DNA of 64,000 bases from the NCBI GenBank assembly GCA_039191605.1, contig JBCCXL010000001.1, positions 248,001-312,000 of the forward strand. The letters are read 5' to 3'. Of this stretch, positions 28,725 through 36,201 are shown in pieces. A model generated the notes under the pieces. The model was not told the origin of the DNA. It saw only the letters and a program-made list of their open reading frames with translations, and made no database searches. Positions within the stretch are counted from its first letter, which is position 1, and each line of letters starts with the position of its first letter. Source of the stretch: JBCCXL01 sp039191605 (GTDB taxonomy: Bacteria > Acidobacteriota > Thermoanaerobaculia > Multivoradales > JAHZIX01). A program made the position numbers and the translations under genes.

Positions 28725-29677
28725 TCCGACGCCGCTTCACGGCCGCGTTCCCCCCCGTCACCCCCTCACCCTCTCCCAGCATGCACTCCACCGTCTCCTC
28801 CGCCGTCCGCCGTCGGCCTTCGAGCCACTCTCGGCGGACTCTTTGGTTCGGCCTCGCGCTGCTCCTCGCTTTCCCATGGCTGGCCTCGCCCATGCTGTCG
28901 GGATCGGGCACGGCGGCGCTCTACGCCCAGGCGGCGGCCGTTCCGGAGCCGCCGACAGAGCCGGTGATGGCGATCCACGCATACCGCATGGAGAACCAGC
29001 AGGCCCAGGACGCCGTCGAGCTGGTGCGCCCGCTGCTGTCTTCATCCGGCAAGGCGGACGTCCATTCCGACCTCAAGACGGTGGTGATCCGAGACACCCT
29101 CGCCCGGATCCAGCGCATCGCCCCGATGCTGGCGCGCTTCGACCATCCGCGCCAGCCGGTGGAGGTAGAGATCCAGATCGTCCGCGCCACTTCGGAGAGC
29201 TTCTCGCCGCCGATTCAGACCCAGGTGCCGGAAGAGATGCTCGCGCCGCTGAGGAAGCTGCTGCCGTACCACGCCTACCGCCTCATCGCCCGCACCCGAC
29301 TGAGCTCCTCCGAGGGGGAACACCTGGACTACCAGCTGGGCGAGAGCTTCGGGGTCAACTTTCGCATCGGCACCCTCACCGAGGATGATCGCCTGAAGCT
29401 CCATGGCTTCCGCATCGTCCGCGGGCTGCGGGGAGAGGCAGCGCCCTCCGCCGAGCCGCGGGCCGCCAGCCCCACGGCCTCCCCCCGTCGCGCCACCCCC
29501 ACCACCCGGCAGGATGACCTTGGCCGCGAGATTCTTCTTCATTCCAACGTCAACCTACGCATGGGGCAAACGCTCTATCTCGGCCTCGCCGCCAGCGAAG
29601 ATAGCCCCGAAGCCCTGATGGTGGTTCTCACCGCCGTCAGCCCACCGCAGGAGTCGCGCACGCTGCGCGCGGAATAA
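28721..29677 (+). CDS. Exported protein with secretin N-domain-like region
   Basis: 318 residues. A GTG start overlaps the preceding stop (GTGA). An N-terminal hydrophobic segment (LWFGLALLLAFPWLASPML) is a signal peptide or anchor; the start may lie downstream, for example at a Met near residue 21. The next 90 residues (IHAYRMENQQAQDAVELVRP, then VVIRDTLARIQRIAPMLARFD) have the pattern of the secretin N1/NolW fold, without a secretin pore domain. A beta-rich C-terminal half follows. Its place between the sigma/anti-sigma pair and pilC suggests a periplasmic part of the pilus machine or a decoy of the PilQ N domain. Function not proven. Confidence 0.65.
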   Translation: MIRRRFTAAFPPVTPSPSPSMHSTVSSAVRRRPSSHSRRTLWFGLALLLAFPWLASPMLSGSGTAALYAQAAAVPEPPTEPVMAIHAYRMENQQAQDAVELVRPLLSSSGKADVHSDLKTVVIRDTLARIQRIAPMLARFDHPRQPVEVEIQIVRATSESFSPPIQTQVPEEMLAPLRKLLPYHAYRLIARTRLSSSEGEHLDYQLGESFGVNFRIGTLTEDDRLKLHGFRIVRGLRGEAAPSAEPRAASPTASPRRATPTTRQDDLGREILLHSNVNLRMGQTLYLGLAASEDSPEALMVVLTAVSPPQESRTLRAE

Positions 29678-29679
29678 GC

Positions 29680-30894
29680 ATGCAATTCATCTGTCGTCTG
29701 GGAACCCCCGACGGTCGCATCGTCGAGCAACAGCACCAGGGGGATGACGAGCCCAGCCTGCGCCGGGAGCTGGAACGGCGCGGTTACCACGTCTTCGACA
29801 TTCACCGCCCGGGCCTGCTCTCCAAGCTTTCCGCCGGCAGGATGCAGCGTGGCCCGAAGAAGATTCCCCACGAGAAGTTCCTCATCTTCAATCAGGAGCT
29901 CGCCGCCCTGCTGCGCGCCGGCCTGCCGCTGCTGCAGGCCCTGGACCTGATGCTGGAGAGAATGAAGGATCCTCAGCTGCGGCCGGTGATGGACGACATC
30001 CGCAATCGGGTGCGCTCCGGTGAAGCGATGTCGGAGGCCTTTTCGGCCTACGGCGACATGTTCCCGCGGCTCTACTCCTCTTCCTTGAAGGCCGGAGAGC
30101 GAAGCGGTGATCTAGAAGGCATGCTGCGCCGCTTCATTCGCTATCTCCACCTGGTCACGACGGCGCGAAAGAAGATCGTTTCGGCGCTGGCTTATCCGAC
30201 GGTGCTGATCTTTCTATCCATCGCCATGATGACCGTCATGGGGCTCGTGGTGGTGCCCAAGTTTCGCGGCTTCTACCAAGATGTCGGCGCCGACCTGCCG
30301 TTGATTACCGAGGTCTTGATGGGCGTTGCAGGCTTTGCCCAAGACCAGTGGATTCTCCTCACCGTCGGTCTCATCGTCGGGTACCTCCTCTTCCAGCAGT
30401 GGGTTCAGACCCCCACCGGGCGAGAGACCCTGGACCGCTTCAAGCTGCGCATTCCTCTCGTCGGCTCTATCCTGCACCGCTTTGGTCTGTCAGAGTTCTG
30501 CCGTTCCCTCGCCACTCTCCTCTCCGGCGGCATTCCTCTGGTTTCCGCCGCGGATATCGCCGTCGGCGGCGTAGGGAATGCCTACATTCGCAAACGGCTC
30601 GAACCGACCATTCAGCTAGTGCGAGAAGGACGTCCCTTCCACGAGACCCTGGAAGCCAGCGATGTCTTCACCGACATGGCCATCGACATGGTGAAAGTGG
30701 GTGAGGCTACCGGCGCGCTGGACGAGATGTTGTCCAACGTCTCGGACTTTCTCGACGACCAGGTGGAAACGCGAACTCAGCGGCTGCTCTCCCTGGTCGA
30801 GCCAATTCTTCTCGTCTTCATGGGGTTGGTGATCGCCGTGTTGTTGATCTCGATCTACCTGCCAATGTTCAGCTTGATGACCCAAATTCAGTAA
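29680..30894 (+). CDS. pilC: Type IV pilus inner-membrane platform protein
   Basis: 404 residues, standard length for PilC/GspF. It has a short N-terminal domain, then two GspF repeats: KFLIFNQELAALLRAGLPLLQAL..LKAGERSGDLEGMLRRFI and RLPLVGSILHRFGLSEFCRSLATLLSGGIPLV-type sequence followed by VKVGEATGALDEML. Hydrophobic helices are at about 170-195, 210-235 and the C-terminus (VEPILLVFMGLVIAVLLISI). It anchors the assembly and retraction ATPases. It starts 2 bases after the previous stop, so it is in the same operon as the sigma factor. Confidence 0.94.
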   Translation: MQFICRLGTPDGRIVEQQHQGDDEPSLRRELERRGYHVFDIHRPGLLSKLSAGRMQRGPKKIPHEKFLIFNQELAALLRAGLPLLQALDLMLERMKDPQLRPVMDDIRNRVRSGEAMSEAFSAYGDMFPRLYSSSLKAGERSGDLEGMLRRFIRYLHLVTTARKKIVSALAYPTVLIFLSIAMMTVMGLVVVPKFRGFYQDVGADLPLITEVLMGVAGFAQDQWILLTVGLIVGYLLFQQWVQTPTGRETLDRFKLRIPLVGSILHRFGLSEFCRSLATLLSGGIPLVSAADIAVGGVGNAYIRKRLEPTIQLVREGRPFHETLEASDVFTDMAIDMVKVGEATGALDEMLSNVSDFLDDQVETRTQRLLSLVEPILLVFMGLVIAVLLISIYLPMFSLMTQIQ

Positions 30895-31000
30895 TCCGGG
30901 AAGTCTGGGCGACCTTCGGCGGCGCGGCTAGACGCTCCGCCCCTTCCGTGCGTTATAACAAGCACGCCCCACGCTAGAGGACTTCCGCGGAGGCGACGCG

Positions 31001-32638
31001 ATGATCTCCGATACTCAAGAACCAAAAATCGAAACCACCGAGCAGGCTCAAGAGCGGCTCGAAGAGGAACGTCGCACGGCCCTGGAGCTGGCGCGGCGCT
31101 ACGGCCTGGAGTATGTCGAGGCGGGGGATATCCGCATCAACACCGATCTCTTCCGCCGCGTGCCCTTCGAGCTGATGCTGCGCTACGAGTTCATCCCGGA
31201 AGCGCAGCTGGAGGGTCGCCTCTCGGTGGTGATGGCCAACCCCACGGACGTGGTGGCGCTGGACCAGCTGGAGATGCTCCTCGGTCAGCCGGTGGAGGCA
31301 AAGATCGGCCTGCCGAGCCATATCGCAGAGATTCTGCAGAAATCCGAGAGCGCCCAGCGGGTGCTGGACGAGGCCAGCGAGGATTTCCGCATTCAGCTGG
31401 TGCAGGAGGACGAGGAAGGGGAAGAGGTCCTCTCCATCGACCGCATCAGCGCGGACACCAGCCCGATCATCAAGCTGGTGGACTCCACCCTGTTCAACGC
31501 CATCCAGCGCCGCGCCAGCGATATTCACATCGAAACTCGGGACACCGAGGTGATCATCAAGTACCGCATCGATGGCGTGCTCTACCAAGCCATGGAGCCC
31601 ATCGACAAGCGCCACCACCAGACCATCATCTCCCGCATCAAGGTGATGGCGGAGCTGGATATCGCCGAGAAGCGAATCCCCCAGGATGGGCGCTTCAAGC
31701 TGCGCATGAGTGGTCGCACCATCGATTTCCGAGTCTCCATCATGCCCTCCGTGCACGGCGAGGACGCGGTGATCCGTATTCTCGACAAGGAGTCCATGAA
31801 CAAGGAGTTCAAGAATCTGCGGCTGGATATCTTGGGCTTCGACGAAGACACCATGCGGCGCCTGCGCAAGGCGAGCCGCGAGCCCTACGGCATGGTGCTG
31901 GTGACCGGCCCGACGGGTTCCGGTAAGACCACCAGCCTGTACGCCTGCCTGTCGGAGATCCAAAGCTCAGAAGACAAGATCATCACCATCGAGGATCCGG
32001 TGGAGTACCAGCTGCGGGGCATCACCCAGATTCCGGTGAACGAGAAGAAGGGCCTGACCTTCGCCCGCGGCCTGCGCTCCATCCTGCGCCACGATCCCGA
32101 CAAGATCATGGTCGGTGAGATTCGTGACGAACAGACCGCCCAGATCGCCGTGCAGTCGGCCCTCACCGGTCACCTGGTGTTCACGACCGTCCACGCCAAC
32201 AACGTGGTGGACGTGCTCGGGCGCTTCCTCAACATGAACGTGGACCTCTACAATTTCGTCTCCGCGCTGAACTGCGTTCTGGCCCAGCGCCTGGTGAGGC
32301 AGATCTGCCCCCACTGTAAGCGCGAGACCCAGGCCTCGCCCCAGCTGCTGGAAGAGAGCGGGCTGGACCCGCAGGTCTACGCCGACTACACCTTCTACGA
32401 GGGCGCCGGGTGCATCGAGTGCAACGGGGCTGGCTACTTCGGCCGCCTCGCCATCTCCGAGCTGCTGGACCTCTCCGACCCGATCCGTGAATTGATCCTC
32501 GCTCGGCGCCCGGCCTCGGACATCAAGCGCGCCGCCCGAGACGAAGGGATGCGCTTTCTGCGAGAATCCGCCCTCGACAAAGTCTTTGCTGGAGTAACCA
32601 CCCTTCGTGAGATCAATAAAGTTACCTTCGTGGATTGA
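31001..32638 (+). CDS. pilB: Type IV pilus assembly ATPase (PilB/GspE family)
   Basis: 545 residues. The N-terminal domain (MshEN/GSPII_E-N type) spans about 1-130. The ATPase core shows RASDIHIETRDTEVIIKYRI, Walker A VTGPTGSGKTTSLY, an Asp box TIEDPVEYQL, DPDKIMVGEIRD and HLVFTTVHAN. Two CxxC pairs (CPHCKRE and CIECNGAGYFGR) form the zinc-binding module typical of PilB/GspE. It ends VTTLREINKVTFVD. GGAGG lies 7 bases before the ATG. It powers pilus extension. The 3' end overlaps the pilM-like gene by 32 bases. Confidence 0.95.
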   Translation: MISDTQEPKIETTEQAQERLEEERRTALELARRYGLEYVEAGDIRINTDLFRRVPFELMLRYEFIPEAQLEGRLSVVMANPTDVVALDQLEMLLGQPVEAKIGLPSHIAEILQKSESAQRVLDEASEDFRIQLVQEDEEGEEVLSIDRISADTSPIIKLVDSTLFNAIQRRASDIHIETRDTEVIIKYRIDGVLYQAMEPIDKRHHQTIISRIKVMAELDIAEKRIPQDGRFKLRMSGRTIDFRVSIMPSVHGEDAVIRILDKESMNKEFKNLRLDILGFDEDTMRRLRKASREPYGMVLVTGPTGSGKTTSLYACLSEIQSSEDKIITIEDPVEYQLRGITQIPVNEKKGLTFARGLRSILRHDPDKIMVGEIRDEQTAQIAVQSALTGHLVFTTVHANNVVDVLGRFLNMNVDLYNFVSALNCVLAQRLVRQICPHCKRETQASPQLLEESGLDPQVYADYTFYEGAGCIECNGAGYFGRLAISELLDLSDPIRELILARRPASDIKRAARDEGMRFLRESALDKVFAGVTTLREINKVTFVD

Positions 32639-33608
32639 GCGCCTGCTGGGCACCGCACCGGTGCCCCCGCCGCCCCACGTTTTCGTTCTCGGCGAAAGCC
32701 GCCTGACCTACGCCCATTGCGCACAGCAGGGCAGGCAGGTGGAGCTGTCGCGTTACCGCTCCGTGCTGCTGGAAGAGCCGGCGGTAGCCAGCGGCCTGCT
32801 GGGAGGAGCGGTGCGCCAGCCCCAAGCTCTCACCGAAGCGGTTCAGGAGCTCTGCTCCTCGCTACCGGAACCGGTGAGCGAAGCCAGCCTGGTGCTGCCG
32901 GAAGAGTGGTTCCGCGTCGTCTTCGCCGACGTTGCGAGCCTGCCCACAGCGGCGGCGGAACGCCAGCAGGTGCTGCAGTGGAAACTCAAGCGCCTGGTGC
33001 CCTTCCGGGTCGAAGACCTGCGCCTCTCGGGCACCGTGCTGAGCTCCCTGCCGCAGCAGGAAGAGCCGGTGCGGGTGATGATCGGCTTCGCGCTGGATGA
33101 GCTGCTGCGCGGTCTCGAAGCCAGCTTCGAGGAGGCCGGCATCAATCTCGGCTGGATCACCGGCGCTAGCCTGCTGAGCCTCGATGCGCTGCGCCCGGTA
33201 GACGATCAGGCCCTTACCGCCCTCGCCCTGGTACAGGAAGGGGGCTACACCCTGATCTTCTGCCGCGGCGAAGAGCCCATCCTGCACCGCTTCAAGGCCG
33301 CCGACAGCCCGCTGCCGGAAGACGCCCGCCGCCGCCTGGTGGAACGAGATCTCAAACTGTCGCGGAACTTCCTCGACGAGCGATTCCCTGGGGCTCCCTT
33401 CCAGCGAGTGCTGCTAGCCGCTTCCGCCGGCCTCGAGGGGCATTGGGAGGAGTGGCTGCAGGAGACGCTGGAGGCTCCGGTGGAGCTGGTCGGTGAGAAC
33501 CATGTCCTGCCGGTCAACACCGACTTCGATCGCGGCGCTCCGGACGCTCCCACCAGCTGGCTGGAAGTGCTGCCGATCCTGGGCATCGCTCAGCAGGAGG
33601 TGGCATGA
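32607..33608 (+). CDS. pilM: PilM-like pilus assembly protein
   Basis: 333 residues, GTG start inside the end of pilB. No better start exists in this frame. Position (after pilB and before pilN/pilO/pilP) and fold phrases such as LVLPEEWFRVVFADVASLP, LQWKLKRLVPF and VEAGGYTLIF-like VQEGGYTLIFCRG point to the actin-like PilM family (BioD/PilM-like). The sequence is diverged: the classical phosphate-binding motifs of PilM are not obvious, so nucleotide binding is doubtful. PilM sits in the cytoplasm and holds the N-terminus of PilN, encoded next with a 4-base overlap. Confidence 0.75.
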   Translation: MRSIKLPSWIERLLGTAPVPPPPHVFVLGESRLTYAHCAQQGRQVELSRYRSVLLEEPAVASGLLGGAVRQPQALTEAVQELCSSLPEPVSEASLVLPEEWFRVVFADVASLPTAAAERQQVLQWKLKRLVPFRVEDLRLSGTVLSSLPQQEEPVRVMIGFALDELLRGLEASFEEAGINLGWITGASLLSLDALRPVDDQALTALALVQEGGYTLIFCRGEEPILHRFKAADSPLPEDARRRLVERDLKLSRNFLDERFPGAPFQRVLLAASAGLEGHWEEWLQETLEAPVELVGENHVLPVNTDFDRGAPDAPTSWLEVLPILGIAQQEVA

Positions 33609-34828
33609 GCTATCGCCGGCCGAGCCTCGCCAGCAGGCCCTTCGCCAACCTTCGCCCGGTGCGACGGATCACCATGGTGCTCTGGCTCCTGGGTTTCTCC
33701 CTCCTGGTGCTGAACGTGGTGCTGTGGCGCAGCTACTTCACCAGTTCCGACGATCGGGAGCGGGATCTGGCGAGCACCAACGCGGCCATCGAAAGCTACC
33801 AGCAGCGCATCGACAGCGCCCGCCAGCAGCTCTCCGCCCTCGATCTCTCGGCCCAGAACGCCCAGGTGGACTTTCTCAACCGCCGTATCGCCCAGCGAGT
33901 CTTCGGCTGGAGTGAGCTCTTCGACGAGATGGAGCGGGTGCTGCCCAACGACGTCCGGCTGCTCTCCTTAACGCCCCGAGAGGTAGAGAACGACGGCAGC
34001 GGCCGCGGACCTCGACTCCCGGACGTCGGTGACCGCATTCCGGTGCGCCTCACCCTGAAGGCCATCGCCAAGAACGACGATGCTCAGCTTCAGCTGCTGG
34101 ATCGCCTGTTCTCCAGCCCCGCCTTCGTCGGCCCGATCCTGAGGCGGGAGTCCAGCGAAGACGGTGGTCAGGTGCAATTCGATCTCGAAACCCTCTACCT
34201 CGCACCGCCCCTCATGGTGGAAGAGGACCAGCTGCCGCCGGTTCAGCAGGCCCAGCTCGAGGAGGTCAACGTCGGATCCGCGAGCGGCCAGGGCTCCTCT
34301 CCGGGCTCTGTTGGAGACAGTGCCGCCGGAAACGCTTGGCGCTCCGACTCGACGGCCTCTGCCGCGACGGACGGCGCTGCGACGGACGACAGCGGCAACG
34401 GTTCGAATCGAGCCCTGCAACAGGGAGAAGAACCCCTCGCCGCCTTCCCTCCCGGCATGACTCGCGAAGAGAAGCGCCAGGCTCGGGAAGAGCGTCGAGA
34501 GCGCCGGCGCTCGGGTCGCGCTGACAGTGCCACAGAGGACGGCGCGACCCAGGACGGCGCAGCAGAGGCAAGCGCGGCTCCCACAGATCGACGATCCTCC
34601 GCTCGCCAGGAGCTCCTGGAGCGGGTCCGCGCCGAGGAAGCCGGTCGCAGCCAGGGCAGCGCCGGCGGCAGCACGACGACCGAGAGCCCCTCCTCCGTCA
34701 ACTTCCCCCGCGGCGGCGGCGCCGGCGCTCCGAGCCGCGGCACCACCACGACCGGTGGATCTACGCTGCCATCCAGCCCCACCGGCCGCCGCCTCTCCGC
34801 CTCCGGCTCGTTGGAGCCCCAGGAATGA
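33605..34828 (+). CDS. pilN: PilN-like protein with long disordered tail
   Basis: 407 residues. The first 200 look like PilN: a short cytoplasmic N-terminus (SYRRPSLASRPFANLRPVRR), one membrane helix (ITMVLWLLGFSLLVLNVVLW), coiled coil, then a ferredoxin-like periplasmic fold (WSELFDEMERVLPNDVRLLS). Residues about 215-407 are Ser/Gly/Ala/Arg/Glu-rich low complexity with no domain I recognise, about doubling the usual size. ATG overlaps the pilM stop (ATGA). PilN binds PilM in the cytoplasm and PilO in the periplasm to make the alignment complex. Confidence 0.85.
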   Translation: MSYRRPSLASRPFANLRPVRRITMVLWLLGFSLLVLNVVLWRSYFTSSDDRERDLASTNAAIESYQQRIDSARQQLSALDLSAQNAQVDFLNRRIAQRVFGWSELFDEMERVLPNDVRLLSLTPREVENDGSGRGPRLPDVGDRIPVRLTLKAIAKNDDAQLQLLDRLFSSPAFVGPILRRESSEDGGQVQFDLETLYLAPPLMVEEDQLPPVQQAQLEEVNVGSASGQGSSPGSVGDSAAGNAWRSDSTASAATDGAATDDSGNGSNRALQQGEEPLAAFPPGMTREEKRQAREERRERRRSGRADSATEDGATQDGAAEASAAPTDRRSSARQELLERVRAEEAGRSQGSAGGSTTTESPSSVNFPRGGGAGAPSRGTTTTGGSTLPSSPTGRRLSASGSLEPQE

Positions 34829-34916
34829 GAAGCTCAGCAATGCGAGGGCCAGCAATGAGAAGCCCAGTCGCCAACGACCCGAGGCACTTCCGGTTCACCG
34901 ACGGGGGAACACGAGC

Positions 34917-35582
34917 ATGAGCGCTCTGGACGTATGGCAGAAACACCTGCGCCGCTGGCTGCCGGCTGCCCTCTTCTTCTTGATCAACGCCGCTCTGGTG
35001 ATCACCTACCTCACCGGCGGCTACGGCTCCGAGGTCAACCTCCTGGACCAGCGGGTCCAGGCGAGGCAGAGCAACGCCGCAGAGCTGGAGAACGAAGCGA
35101 TGGCCCTCGAAGGCCGGCTCCAGCGGGCGCAGCTGAACCGTGATCGCGTTCAGGAGCTGTACTCCCAGCGCCTCTCCACCCAGGAGCGTCGCCTGACCGA
35201 GATGATCGCCGAGCTTCGCACCCTGGCGGCCCAGGCGGGGCTCAAGCCCAAGCAGGTCTCATACCCCCGACAAAGCCTCGAAGAATACGACCTGGTTCAG
35301 ATGGCCTTCGTGTTCAACGTCGAGGGGACCTACGCCGAGCTGAGGCAGCTGATCAACGCCCTGCAGCTCACCGACTCCTTTCTCACCCTCGAGGAAATCG
35401 GGCTCTCCCAAAGCGGTGGACGCTCCGCCAACGGTCAGCTGAGCATCTCTCTGCGCATCTCCACCCTCTTTGCCGACGCCAATGCTGCCGGCTGGTTGAT
35501 CGCCAACGCGGACAACCCCCAGGGGACGGATTCTCAGGGATACGAGTACTCCCTCGTCGAAGCCGGAGAGGGCTCGTTATGA
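34917..35582 (+). CDS. pilO: PilO-like pilus alignment protein
   Basis: I use ATG 34917 (MSALDVWQKHLRRWLP), which gives 221 residues and a proper N-terminal membrane helix (ALFFLINAALVITYLTGG). The frame is open back to 34527, but that part is Arg/Pro-rich shadow of the pilN tail. After the helix come a coiled coil (residues 40-85) and a ferredoxin-like domain with VQMAFVFNVEGTYAELRQLI and TDSFLTLEEIGLSQ, as in PilO. It sits between pilN and the pilP-like gene. Its 3' end overlaps the next gene by 4 bases. Confidence 0.85.
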   Translation: MSALDVWQKHLRRWLPAALFFLINAALVITYLTGGYGSEVNLLDQRVQARQSNAAELENEAMALEGRLQRAQLNRDRVQELYSQRLSTQERRLTEMIAELRTLAAQAGLKPKQVSYPRQSLEEYDLVQMAFVFNVEGTYAELRQLINALQLTDSFLTLEEIGLSQSGGRSANGQLSISLRISTLFADANAAGWLIANADNPQGTDSQGYEYSLVEAGEGSL

Positions 35583-36172
35583 AGCTGGACACATCGAAGA
35601 CGGCGACCACCCAGCAAAAGGTGATCGCCCTGGTCCTGGTGCTCTTCGCCATCCTGATGCTGTGGCGTTCCTGGCCCGATTCGGGCCAGGGGAGCGGTGG
35701 CGAAGCTTTCGTCGACGCGCGGCGCAGCAACGAGCGCGCTCGCGGTGATCGCGCGCGCAACGCGGCGCGGGCACCTCAGGAGGTGAACGCCCTTCACCTC
35801 GCCGCCCTAGAACCCCAGGACGGCAGTTTCGAGGTCGGGCGCAATCTATGGGCCTACTACACGCCCCCGCCACCGCCTCCTCCCCCACCACCGCCGGTGG
35901 TGGAGCGCAGAGCCGCCCCACCACCGCCCGCCGGCCCGCCCCCACCCCGGGGACCTCGTCTACCTACGGTGACGGTGGATTACATGGGCTACTTCGGACC
36001 GGACTCACGGCGTATCGCCGTGTTCTCTGACGACGACACGGTATACAACGTCCGTGAGGGTGCCGTGCTACAGGAAAAGTTCATCGTCGAGCGCATTGGC
36101 TTGGAATCGGTGTACCTGAAATACGTGGACTTCCAGGATCTTCCCGCGAAACAGCTCAAAGCCGGAGGCTGA
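35579..36172 (+). CDS. PilP-like pilus protein with polyproline linker
   Basis: 197 residues. One N-terminal membrane helix (VIALVLVLFAILMLWRSW), a charged linker, a run of about 11 prolines (residues 99-109) and further Pro-rich sequence, then a small beta domain (VDYMGYFGPDSRRIAVFSDD, then VREGAVLQEKFIVERIG) like the C-terminal HR domain of PilP/GspC, which contacts the secretin. It lies between pilO and the secretin gene, where pilP normally is. Unlike typical PilP it has a membrane anchor instead of a lipobox, closer to GspC. Confidence 0.72.
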   Translation: MKLDTSKTATTQQKVIALVLVLFAILMLWRSWPDSGQGSGGEAFVDARRSNERARGDRARNAARAPQEVNALHLAALEPQDGSFEVGRNLWAYYTPPPPPPPPPPPVVERRAAPPPPAGPPPPRGPRLPTVTVDYMGYFGPDSRRIAVFSDDDTVYNVREGAVLQEKFIVERIGLESVYLKYVDFQDLPAKQLKAGG

Positions 36173-36201
36173 AGGCCCACGGATTTGGAGGTAGATAAGA
36201 G

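Noticed and set aside
34527..34916. N-terminal extension of PilO
   Set aside because: Low-complexity Arg/Pro-rich shadow of the pilN tail; PilO begins with its membrane helix at 34917.
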